Shown piece after piece: positions 1 to 6,188 of a stretch of 6,915 nt of DNA (positions within the stretch are counted from its first letter, which is position 1; every line of letters begins with the position of its first letter). The DNA comes from Flavobacteriaceae bacterium. GTDB taxonomy: Bacteria; Bacteroidota; Bacteroidia; Flavobacteriales; Flavobacteriaceae. The translations under genes and the position numbers were made by a program. The notes under the pieces were generated by a model. The model was not told where the DNA came from. It ran no database searches and saw nothing but the letters and a program-made list of their open reading frames with translations. The stretch covers positions 1 through 6,915 of the forward strand of contig JALWYP010000168.1 of NCBI GenBank assembly GCA_026992695.1, given 5' to 3'.

Positions 1-610
1 GTTGGTTATTTGTAATATGGACTCTAAAGTAAACCTTAACTTCGAAATTACAATTGAAAAAGGAAGAGGTTATGTTCCGGCAGAAGAAAACAAAAAACCC
101 GGAGCTCCGTTAGGAACCATTTTTACCGATTCAATCTATACTCCTATTAAAAACGTAAAGTACAGTATTGAAAACTATCGTGTAGAGCAAAAAACCGATT
201 ACGAAAAATTAATTTTTGAAATCATTACAGATGGTTCTATACATCCTAAAGACGCTTTAACCGAAGCTGCTAAAACACTTATTCACCATTTCATGTTATT
301 TAGTGATGAGCGTATTACGCTAGAGGCAGATGAGATTGCTCAAACCGAAACTTATGATGAAGAATCACTTCACATGAGACAGCTACTTAAAACAAGATTA
401 GTAGATATGGATCTTTCGGTTCGTGCACTAAACTGTTTAAAAGCTGCTGAAGTAGACACACTAGGCGATTTAGTTTCATTTAATAAAAATGATTTAATGA
501 AATTTAGAAATTTCGGTAAAAAATCACTTACCGAATTAGAAGAGCTCGTTAATGTTAAAGGTTTAACATTTGGTATGGACCTTTCAAAATATAAATTAGA
601 TAAAGACTAA
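1..610 (+). CDS. rpoA: DNA-directed RNA polymerase subunit alpha, 3' part
   Basis: Alpha subunit of RNA polymerase, which nucleates core assembly through its N-terminal domain and contacts promoter DNA and activators through its C-terminal domain. The gene enters from upstream; the first whole codon in frame is at base 2, and by comparison with a usual ~330 residues about 130 N-terminal residues are missing. The 202 visible residues (numbered from the base-2 codon) contain the end of the alpha-NTD, including GRGYVPA (21-27) and YRVEQKTD (59-66). A linker at about 101-128 leads to the complete alpha-CTD (about 130-195) with VRALNCLK (140-147) and FGKKSL (171-176). R141, N144, C145, G172, K174 and S175 align with the DNA-contacting residues of the E. 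coli alpha-CTD (R265, N268, C269, G296, K298, S299). It ends with TAA, 60 bases before rplQ, the usual order at the end of the ribosomal-protein operon. Identification is secure. Confidence 0.97.
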   Translation, partial: LVICNMDSKVNLNFEITIEKGRGYVPAEENKKPGAPLGTIFTDSIYTPIKNVKYSIENYRVEQKTDYEKLIFEIITDGSIHPKDALTEAAKTLIHHFMLFSDERITLEADEIAQTETYDEESLHMRQLLKTRLVDMDLSVRALNCLKAAEVDTLGDLVSFNKNDLMKFRNFGKKSLTELEELVNVKGLTFGMDLSKYKLDKD

Positions 611-612
611 TC

Positions 613-654
613 CATCATAATTTGCTCCTCAAAGCGGGTTGAAGCAAGATGATG
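613..654 (+). promoter_or_regulatory. Imperfect hairpin in the rpoA-rplQ gap
   Basis: The gap between rpoA and rplQ can fold into one long interrupted hairpin. CATCAT (613-618) pairs with ATGATG (649-654), TTGCT (622-626) with AGCAA (643-647), and TCAA (629-632) with TTGA (639-642), leaving a small internal loop, a CC bulge and a six-base AGCGGG apical loop. No T-tract follows, so it does not look like an intrinsic terminator. Its end lies 16 bases before the rplQ start codon, where it could act as an RNA processing site, an mRNA stabiliser or a translational control element for L17. The pairing is visible in the sequence; any function is inference. Confidence 0.4.
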
Positions 655-670
655 ATTAAAATAAAATGTC

Positions 671-1144
671 ATGAGACACGGAAAAAAATTTAACCACTTA
701 AGTAGAAAAACTGCACATAGAAAATCTATGTTGGCTAATATGGCATGTTCGTTAATTGAACACAAACGAATTAACACAACAGTTGCCAAAGCTAAAGCTC
801 TAAAACGATTTGTAGAGCCTCTAATTACTAAATCTAAAGAAGACACAACTCACAATCGTCGTATTGTATTTAGTCGCCTTAGACAAAAAGATGCAGTAAC
901 TGAGCTTTTTAGAGAAGTAGCCGTAAAAGTAGGTGATCGTCCAGGAGGATACACACGTATTATCAAATTAGGGAATCGTCTTGGAGATAATGCAGATATG
1001 GCGATGATTGAACTTGTAGATTACAATACTATTTACAATGCAGGTAAAGCTACTAAGAAAAAATCTACGCGTAGAGGTAGAAGAGGTGGTACAAAACAAA
1101 CTCCTCCTGTAGCAACTAAAACAGAAGCTAAAGAAGAAGAATAA
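671..1144 (+). CDS. rplQ: 50S ribosomal protein L17
   Basis: Large-subunit ribosomal protein bL17, which binds 23S rRNA near the exit side of the 50S subunit. The N-terminus [12 protein letters not shown] is the family hallmark and fixes the start. The conserved core runs to about residue 120, with [10 protein letters not shown] (28-37), [10 protein letters not shown] (41-50) and [10 protein letters not shown] (88-97). The protein is 157 residues against about 120-130 in proteobacterial L17. The extra C-terminal tail (about 121-157) is first rich in Lys/Arg ([12 protein letters not shown], 129-140) and then acidic (EAKEEE at the end); such low-complexity tails are, as I recall, common in Bacteroidota L17. 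No Shine-Dalgarno sequence precedes the gene, only an A-rich stretch, and a two-codon ATG-TCA-TGA frame overlaps the start. It follows rpoA and is the last gene before a strong terminator. Confidence 0.97.
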   Translation: MRHGKKFNHLSRKTAHRKSMLANMACSLIEHKRINTTVAKAKALKRFVEPLITKSKEDTTHNRRIVFSRLRQKDAVTELFREVAVKVGDRPGGYTRIIKLGNRLGDNADMAMIELVDYNTIYNAGKATKKKSTRRGRRGGTKQTPPVATKTEAKEEE

Positions 1145-1171
1145 ATCAATATGAATTATTGAACAATTTAT

Positions 1172-1202
1172 AAAGACTGTCTGAAAAGGCAGTCTTTTTT
1201 TT
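1172..1202 (+). terminator. Intrinsic terminator of the rpoA-rplQ operon
   Basis: An 11-bp stem (1172-1182 with 1187-1197) encloses a GAAA tetraloop (1183-1186). All pairs are Watson-Crick apart from one T-G wobble (1180/1189). The distal arm runs into eight T residues (1195-1202). It lies 27 bases after the rplQ stop codon and ends the ribosomal-protein operon. A stable GNRA loop plus a T-tract makes this the best-formed terminator in the window. Confidence 0.9.
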
Positions 1203-1236
1203 ATGAAATGTTTATAATTATGGATAACTATTTTAA

Positions 1237-1263
1237 TTTGTAAAAACTTTTAAAGTATTTTTG
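1237..1263 (+). promoter_or_regulatory. Candidate Bacteroidota-type promoter for carA-eno
   Basis: TATTTTTG at 1256-1263 matches the Bacteroidota -7 consensus TAnnTTTG exactly. A TTTG at 1237-1240 could serve as the -33 element, although the 15-base spacing is shorter than usual. It lies just after the rplQ terminator and ends 13 bases before the carA ATG, so transcription would start only a few bases upstream of the gene. No Shine-Dalgarno sequence is present. The motif is visible; promoter activity is inferred. Confidence 0.55.
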
Positions 1264-1276
1264 TAAAACTTTTTCT

Positions 1277-2398
1277 ATGAAATACCAACACCAACAAAAA
1301 GCACTCTTATTATTAGCAGATGGCACTATTTTTTACGGAAAATCTGTAAGCAACAAAAAAGGAACTGCATATGGCGAAGTATGCTTTAATACCGGTATGA
1401 CCGGATACCAAGAAATCTTTACAGACCCCTCCTACTTTGGTCAACTTATGGTAACTACCAATGCCCACATAGGAAATTACGGTGTTAATAAAGATGAAAC
1501 TGAATCAAATAACATTAAAATTTCGGGATTAATCTGTCGCAATTTCAGCTACCACTATTCTCGTGAAGCTGCAAATGATTCACTCCAAAATTTTTTAGAT
1601 AAAAATAAGTTATTTGCAATTAGTGATATAGATACTCGAGCCTTAGTAGCCTATATAAGAGATAACGGTGCAATGAATGCTGTAATTTCTACCGAAGTTG
1701 ACAAAATAGATGAATTAAAAAAACAACTAGCGCAAGTACCTAATATGAAAGGAATGGAGCTGGCTTCAAAAGTAGCTACTAAAAAACCTTATTACTTTGG
1801 AAATAAAAATGCTTCCATTAAAATTTCGGCTTTAGATATAGGAATTAAAAAAAGTATTCTGAAAAATTTAGCCCAACGAGATTGTTACATAAAGGTTTTC
1901 CCTTACAATGTTACATTTAAAGAGTTAGAATCGTTTAATCCTGACGGATATTTCTTATCTAATGGACCCGGTGATCCGGAACCCCTCTCACAAGCCATTG
2001 AAACAGCAAAAGGTGTAATTAATAGTAACAAACCTGTTTTTGGAATCTGTTTAGGACATCAAGTATTGGCATTAGCAAATGGAATTTCAACTTATAAAAT
2101 GCACAACGGTCATAGAGGAATAAATCATCCTGTTATAAATCTTAAAACAGGTAAAGGCGAAATCACTTCACAAAATCACGGATTTGCAATTAATAAAGAG
2201 AAGACTCAAAATCACCCAGAAATAGAAATCACCCATCTTCATTTAAATGATGATACCGTTGCCGGAATTAAAATGAAAAACAAACCGGTATTTTCGGTGC
2301 AATACCATCCGGAAGCTAGTCCCGGACCTCATGATTCATCCTATCTTTTTGATGAGTTTATAAACAATATAAAACAATCTAAATTACAAAACGCATGA
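1277..2398 (+). CDS. carA: Carbamoyl-phosphate synthase small (glutaminase) subunit
   Basis: Hydrolyses glutamine and passes ammonia to the large subunit CarB, which makes carbamoyl phosphate for pyrimidine and arginine synthesis in the cytoplasm. The 373 residues match the family length. The N-terminal CPSase small-chain domain (about 5-140) carries [14 protein letters not shown] (33-46), TDPSYFGQ (49-56) and DIDTRAL (117-123). A class I glutamine amidotransferase domain (about 183-368) follows, with LSNGPGDP (227-234), nucleophile elbow GICLGHQ (256-262, Cys258), SQNHGFA (298-304) and [10 protein letters not shown] (342-351). Cys258, His344 and Glu346 form the triad, so it should be active. 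The ATG at 1277 gives the expected N-terminus. carB is not in the window, so the subunits are encoded apart or further away. The TGA stop overlaps the eno start (ATGA), which suggests co-transcription and translational coupling. Confidence 0.97.
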   Translation: MKYQHQQKALLLLADGTIFYGKSVSNKKGTAYGEVCFNTGMTGYQEIFTDPSYFGQLMVTTNAHIGNYGVNKDETESNNIKISGLICRNFSYHYSREAANDSLQNFLDKNKLFAISDIDTRALVAYIRDNGAMNAVISTEVDKIDELKKQLAQVPNMKGMELASKVATKKPYYFGNKNASIKISALDIGIKKSILKNLAQRDCYIKVFPYNVTFKELESFNPDGYFLSNGPGDPEPLSQAIETAKGVINSNKPVFGICLGHQVLALANGISTYKMHNGHRGINHPVINLKTGKGEITSQNHGFAINKEKTQNHPEIEITHLHLNDDTVAGIKMKNKPVFSVQYHPEASPGPHDSSYLFDEFINNIKQSKLQNA

Positions 2399-3681
2399 GT
2401 ATTATTATAGATATACACGCAAGACAAATATTTGATTCCAGAGGAAACCCCACCGTTGAAGTTGATGTAATTACCGAAAACGGTTTTATGGGCAGAGCTG
2501 CAGTACCTTCTGGAGCTTCAACCGGAGAACACGAAGCCGTAGAACTGCGTGATGGAGGAAAAGATTATATGGGAAAAGGTGTAGCTCAAGCTGTAGAAAA
2601 TGTAAACGGTAAAATTGCCGGTACATTGCTAGGTGTTTCTGTTTTTGAACAAGCACTCATTGATAAAATAATGATTGATTTAGACGGTACTCCTAACAAA
2701 TCGCAATTAGGAGCAAATGCCATACTTGGCGTTTCGCTTGCCGTAGCACATGCTGCTGCTAACGAGATGGGACTTCCCCTTTACAGATATGTAGGTGGAG
2801 TAAGTGCTAAAACACTTCCTGTACCAATGATGAATATTATAAACGGAGGCTCTCACAGCGATGCACCCATCGCTTTTCAAGAATTTATGATTATGCCGGT
2901 ACAAGCCAAAAACTTTACCGAAGCTATGAAAATGGGAACCGAAGTATTTCACCATTTAAAAAAAGTACTCCATAACAGAGGGTTAAGTACAGCTGTAGGT
3001 GATGAAGGTGGTTTTGCCCCAGCCCTCAAAGGAACCGAAGATGCACTAGAAACTATTGCTCAAGCGGTAGAAAATGCCGGATATAAATTTGGTGATGAAA
3101 TTCTTATTGCATTAGATTGTGCTGCCTCAGAATTTTTTGTAAACGGAAAATACGACTATACCAAATTTGAAGGAGATAAAGGTAAAATACGAACATCAAA
3201 AGAACAAGCCGATTATTTAGCCGAATTAGTTACAAAATATCCTATTATTTCTATTGAAGACGGTATGGACGAAAACGATTGGAAAGGTTGGGAATATCTT
3301 ACAAAAATAGTAGGCGAAAAAGTACAACTAGTAGGTGACGATATTTTTGTTACAAATGTTGAAATACTCTCTAGAGGAATTCAAGAAAAAGTAGCAAACT
3401 CTATTTTAATAAAAGTAAATCAAATAGGAACGTTAACCGAAACTATTGCAGCAGTAACTATGGCACAGAATGCAGGTTACACTACTGTAATGTCGCACCG
3501 AAGTGGAGAAACAGAAGACAACTCAATAGCAGATTTAGCCGTTGCACTTAACTGTGGACAGATAAAAACAGGGTCGTTATCCCGAAGTGATCGAATGGCA
3601 AAATACAACCAATTGCTTCGGATTGAAGAACAACTGGGAGAGATTGCTTATTTTCCGCAAAAAAGAGCCTTTAAAATTTAG
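2395..3681 (+). CDS. eno: Enolase (phosphopyruvate hydratase)
   Basis: Interconverts 2-phosphoglycerate and phosphoenolpyruvate in glycolysis and gluconeogenesis; a cytoplasmic Mg-dependent enzyme. The 428 residues match the usual bacterial length. The N-terminal domain starts [19 protein letters not shown] (7-25) and carries the mobile loop [11 protein letters not shown] (38-48). The TIM-barrel domain holds His154, Glu163 and Glu204 (GDEGGFAP, 202-209), Mg ligands Asp241, Glu288 (SIEDG, 286-290) and Asp315 (GDD), catalytic Lys340 within the family signature [13 protein letters not shown] (338-350), SHRSGET (367-373) and Lys391 ([10 protein letters not shown]). No key residue is missing. The start ATG overlaps the carA stop by four bases, so reinitiation after carA is probably the main route of translation. 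A weak A/T-rich terminator-like hairpin follows. Confidence 0.98.
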   Translation: MSIIIDIHARQIFDSRGNPTVEVDVITENGFMGRAAVPSGASTGEHEAVELRDGGKDYMGKGVAQAVENVNGKIAGTLLGVSVFEQALIDKIMIDLDGTPNKSQLGANAILGVSLAVAHAAANEMGLPLYRYVGGVSAKTLPVPMMNIINGGSHSDAPIAFQEFMIMPVQAKNFTEAMKMGTEVFHHLKKVLHNRGLSTAVGDEGGFAPALKGTEDALETIAQAVENAGYKFGDEILIALDCAASEFFVNGKYDYTKFEGDKGKIRTSKEQADYLAELVTKYPIISIEDGMDENDWKGWEYLTKIVGEKVQLVGDDIFVTNVEILSRGIQEKVANSILIKVNQIGTLTETIAAVTMAQNAGYTTVMSHRSGETEDNSIADLAVALNCGQIKTGSLSRSDRMAKYNQLLRIEEQLGEIAYFPQKRAFKI

Positions 3682-3687
3682 TTTTTC

Positions 3688-3720
3688 ACAATAAAACTAG
3701 CAAAACTTATTGTTTTTTTT
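3688..3720 (+). terminator. Probable A/T-rich terminator after eno
   Basis: ACAATAA (3688-3694) pairs with TTATTGT (3707-3713) around a 12-base loop, and the distal arm runs into eight T residues (3713-3720). It begins seven bases after the eno stop codon. The stem has only one G-C pair, so it is thermodynamically weak, and read-through into gltA is possible. Confidence 0.45.
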
Positions 3721-3750
3721 AAACAATTTAAACGCACTTATACCACTCAT

Positions 3751-3787
3751 TTTTTGCTGATTTATTGACCAATATTTTGTACCTTTA
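3751..3787 (+). promoter_or_regulatory. Candidate promoter region for gltA
   Basis: Two overlapping -7 candidates lie 30-44 bases before the gltA ATG. TATTTTG (3773-3779) is one base short of TAnnTTTG and sits 16 bases after TTTTTG (3751-3756), a possible -33 element. TACCTTTA (3780-3787) matches seven of eight consensus positions and is 23 bases after the same TTTTTG. The sequence does not decide between them. The remaining leader before gltA is A/T-rich and has no Shine-Dalgarno sequence. Confidence 0.4.
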
Positions 3788-3816
3788 CTGAGGAAAATAA
3801 ACTAAATAATTGTATT

Positions 3817-5103
3817 ATGTCAAAAACAGCAAATTTTGAAATAGACGGGAAAAAATTAGAATTCCCTTTGGTAGTTGGAACCGAAAATGAGGTAGCTATC
3901 GACATAAAAAAACTAAGAGCCTCTTCAGGCGGAACCATTACACTTGACCCCGGTTTTAAAAACACCGGTTCTTGCGAAAGTGCAATCACATACCTTAATG
4001 GTGAACAAGGAATCTTAAGGTATAGAGGATATTCGATTGAAGATTTAGCAGAAAAAGCAGACTTTCTTGAAGTTGCTTATCTGTTGATTTTCGGTGAGTT
4101 ACCTACACAAGAACAATTGAATCAGTTTCATACCGATATCAAAGATCAAGCTCACGTAGATGAAGATATCAAAAAAATTATTGACGGTTTTCCTAAATCT
4201 GCTCATCCAATGGGTGTATTATCTTCATTAACCAGTGCATTAGTTGCATTTAATCCTACATCGGTAGATGTAGAGTCTGATGAAGAAATGTACAATGCAA
4301 TTGTAAGATTACTAGGTAAATTCCCTGTACTTACAGCTTGGGCATACCGAAAACAAGCCGGTTTACCACTAGACTATGGTGATAATTCTTTAGGATATGT
4401 GGAAAACTTCCTTAAAATGATGTTTAAAAAACCTACCGAAGATTATGTGCTTAACCCTGTAGTTGTAGATGCTTTAGATAAATTATTAATTCTTCACGCA
4501 GATCACGAACAAAATTGTTCAACTTCAACAGTACGAATGGTAGGTTCTTCTCACGCGGGATTATTTGTATCCATTTCTGCAGGAATTAATGCGCTTTGGG
4601 GACCTTTGCACGGTGGTGCAAACCAAGCAGTAATTGAAATGTTAGAAGCCATAAAAGCAGATGACGGAGATACCAAAAAATATATGGCAAAAGCCAAAGA
4701 CAAAAGTGATCCGTTTAGATTAATGGGTTTTGGTCACAGAGTATATAAAAACTTTGATCCTCGTGCCAAAATCATTAAAAAATCAGCCGATGAAGTGTTG
4801 GCAGATTTAGGTGTAGAAGATCCTATTTTAGATATTGCTAAAGGATTGGAAGAAGAAGCACTAAGAGATCCCTATTTTGTAGATAGAAAATTATACCCTA
4901 ACGTAGATTTTTATTCGGGTATTATTTACAGAGCCTTAGGCATTCCTACCGAAATGTTTACACCTATGTTTGCATTAGGAAGACTACCCGGATGGATTGC
5001 TCAATGGCGCGAAATGCGACTTAGAAAAGAACCGATAGGACGACCCAGACAAGTTTATATTGGTGAAAATTTAAGAGATTTTAAACCGTTAACAAAAAGA
5101 TAA
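3817..5103 (+). CDS. gltA: Citrate synthase (hexameric, GltA type)
   Basis: Condenses oxaloacetate with acetyl-CoA to give citrate, the entry step of the TCA cycle, in the cytoplasm. At 428 residues it matches the long type II citrate synthases of Gram-negative bacteria (E. coli GltA is 427). The N-terminal beta-rich part (about 1-50), found in this type, is followed by LDPGFKNTGSCES (43-55) and LRYRGYSIEDLAE (67-79). The catalytic domain has HADHEQNCSTSTVR (227-240), GPLHGGAN (262-269, His265), GFGHRVYKNFDPRA (304-317, His307) and NVDFYSG (362-368, Asp364). His265, His307 and Asp364 correspond to the classical catalytic triad. The ATG at 3817 gives the N-terminus expected for flavobacterial orthologues. 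It stands between the weak post-eno terminator and a clear terminator of its own, so it is probably transcribed mainly as a single gene. Confidence 0.97.
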   Translation: MSKTANFEIDGKKLEFPLVVGTENEVAIDIKKLRASSGGTITLDPGFKNTGSCESAITYLNGEQGILRYRGYSIEDLAEKADFLEVAYLLIFGELPTQEQLNQFHTDIKDQAHVDEDIKKIIDGFPKSAHPMGVLSSLTSALVAFNPTSVDVESDEEMYNAIVRLLGKFPVLTAWAYRKQAGLPLDYGDNSLGYVENFLKMMFKKPTEDYVLNPVVVDALDKLLILHADHEQNCSTSTVRMVGSSHAGLFVSISAGINALWGPLHGGANQAVIEMLEAIKADDGDTKKYMAKAKDKSDPFRLMGFGHRVYKNFDPRAKIIKKSADEVLADLGVEDPILDIAKGLEEEALRDPYFVDRKLYPNVDFYSGIIYRALGIPTEMFTPMFALGRLPGWIAQWREMRLRKEPIGRPRQVYIGENLRDFKPLTKR

Positions 5104-5118
5104 TTTTCACCCCACTCT

Positions 5119-5151
5119 AAAAAAGCATCCTAATAACCGGATGCTTTTTTT
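5119..5151 (+). terminator. Intrinsic terminator of gltA
   Basis: AAAAAAGCATCC (5119-5130) pairs perfectly with GGATGCTTTTTT (5139-5150) around an eight-base loop. The G/C-containing core is GCATCC/GGATGC, and the seven-T tract runs from 5145 to 5151. It begins 16 bases after the gltA stop codon. Because both arms carry A or T runs, the hairpin could in principle terminate in either direction. Its last T is also the first base of the next gene's promoter element. Confidence 0.88.
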
Positions 5152-5158
5152 ATATTTG
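5151..5158 (+). promoter_or_regulatory. Candidate -7 promoter element, probably giving a leaderless mRNA
   Basis: TATATTTG is an exact match to the Bacteroidota -7 consensus TAnnTTTG. Only four bases (CTTT) separate it from the ATG at 5163, so transcription would start at or within a base or two of the start codon. The T-tract of the gltA terminator ends at the first base of the element. No good -33 TTG or TTTG is visible in the terminator stem-loop at the expected distance, which lowers confidence. Confidence 0.5.
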
Positions 5159-5162
5159 CTTT

Positions 5163-6131
5163 ATGATAAAGTTACACGTTACAAACGAAGTGTCTAGATT
5201 ACGAGCCGTAGTTTTAGGAAGAGCAGACTCACAAGGAAAAAATCCTAAACTTGAAGATACTTACGACCCAAAATCTGCCGAGCACATTAAAAAAGGCACC
5301 TACCCTATTGAGCCGGCTATGATTCGAGAAATTGAGGCATTAAATGAAATTTTTATAAAATACGGGATTACCGTTTACAGACCTGAGCAAATAAAAAATT
5401 ACAACCAAATTTTTGCTCGTGACATTGCCTTTGTTATCGAAGATAAATTGATTAAAGCAAATATTCTCCCAGACAGAGATAAAGAAATTCAAGCTATAGA
5501 ATATGTTTGGCAACAAATCCCTAAAGAAAACCGAATTACCTTGCCCGAAGATGCCCACATTGAAGGTGGCGATGTAATGCCTTGGAACGAATATATTTTT
5601 GTAGGTACTTATAGAGAAAAAAATTACCCGAATATCATTACCGCCCGAACTAATATGAAGGCTGTAAAACTGCTTAAAGAATTGTTTCCAAACAAAAAAG
5701 TAAAATCATTCAACCTAAAAAAATCGGTAGGATTTCAACCGGAAAAGTCCAAATCAAATACCGTAGAAGAACTTCATGAATTTGCTAAAAATAACGCACT
5801 TCACTTAGATTGTTGTTTTCAACCCTTAGGAATGGGAAAAGCCATCATTCATAAAGAAGGTTTTTTAGAAGAAACCGAATACCTTTGGTTGGTAAATTTC
5901 TTCGGAAAAGAAAATTGTTTTCATATCACGGCAGATGAAATGTACCAAATGAACAGCAATATTTTTTCAATTGCTCCCGATGTGGTAGTTTCTGAAAAAA
6001 ACTTCATCCGTTTAAATACTTGGTTACGCAACCAAGGTTTTACCGTTGAAGAGGTTCCTTATGCAGAAATTGCCAAGCAAGAAGGATTGTTGCGTTGTAG
6101 TACCATGCCACTGGTAAGGGATAATCAATGA
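5163..6131 (+). CDS. Arginine deiminase/dimethylargininase-family hydrolase
   Basis: A guanidino-group-modifying enzyme of the pentein (five-blade beta/alpha propeller) superfamily, which includes arginine deiminase, dimethylarginine dimethylaminohydrolase (DDAH) and amidinotransferases. The 322 residues carry the catalytic set in order: FARD (84-87, Asp87), HIEGGDV (132-138, Glu134), LHLDCCFQP (213-221, His214 and Asp216) and LLRCSTMPL (309-317, nucleophile Cys312). These match Asp166, Glu224, His278, Asp280 and Cys406 of arginine deiminase. There is no signal peptide or membrane segment, so it is probably cytoplasmic. Citrulline and ammonia (from arginine) or dimethylamine (from methylated arginine) are the likely products, but the substrate cannot be read from the motifs. 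A hydrophilic stretch around 189-208 looks like extra sequence compared with relatives I recall. The ATG at 5163 gives the expected N-terminus (VTNEVSRLRAVVLG) and implies an almost leaderless transcript. Confidence 0.88.
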   Translation: MIKLHVTNEVSRLRAVVLGRADSQGKNPKLEDTYDPKSAEHIKKGTYPIEPAMIREIEALNEIFIKYGITVYRPEQIKNYNQIFARDIAFVIEDKLIKANILPDRDKEIQAIEYVWQQIPKENRITLPEDAHIEGGDVMPWNEYIFVGTYREKNYPNIITARTNMKAVKLLKELFPNKKVKSFNLKKSVGFQPEKSKSNTVEELHEFAKNNALHLDCCFQPLGMGKAIIHKEGFLEETEYLWLVNFFGKENCFHITADEMYQMNSNIFSIAPDVVVSEKNFIRLNTWLRNQGFTVEEVPYAEIAKQEGLLRCSTMPLVRDNQ

Positions 6132-6162
6132 TAAAAATGTATATTTAACTAACCTTTTAAAC

Positions 6163-6170
6163 TACCTTTG
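6163..6170 (+). promoter_or_regulatory. Candidate -7 promoter element for rlmB
   Basis: TACCTTTG matches the Bacteroidota -7 consensus TAnnTTTG exactly and ends 18 bases before the rlmB ATG, leaving a leader of about 10-15 bases. The expected -33 position (roughly 6139-6147) has no exact TTG. No terminator-like hairpin is visible between the hydrolase stop and this element, so read-through from upstream is also possible. Confidence 0.5.
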
Positions 6171-6188
6171 CGCAAACATCGCATTATT

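Noticed and set aside
607..846. Minus-strand open frame across the rpoA-rplQ gap and the start of rplQ
   Set aside because: It lies mostly antisense to the conserved L17 coding sequence, and its translation resembles no protein family I know; a shadow frame.
1145..1276. Possible pyrimidine attenuator or PyrR-type leader before carA
   Set aside because: The hairpin here is a plain terminator upstream of the carA promoter motif and so would not be in the carA transcript; no antiterminator alternative is evident.
2707..2955. Minus-strand open frame inside eno
   Set aside because: Entirely antisense to conserved enolase catalytic sequence, with a biased composition typical of shadow frames.
3654..3720. 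A- and T-runs as programmed frameshift or slippage sites
   Set aside because: Runs of five to eight A or T are frequent throughout this AT-rich sequence, and every reading frame continues intact to a family-typical end.
3682..3816. Possible small gene, riboswitch or small RNA in the 135-base eno-gltA gap
   Set aside because: I see only the weak A/T-rich hairpin with its T-tract and promoter-like motifs; no further paired structure or plausible reading frame.
3762..3989. Minus-strand open frame covering the gltA upstream region and N-terminus
   Set aside because: Antisense to gltA for most of its length and to its probable promoter; no recognisable motif and no promoter-like element of its own.
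5340..5558. Minus-strand open frame inside the hydrolase gene
   Set aside because: Fully antisense to conserved pentein sequence; no family resemblance.
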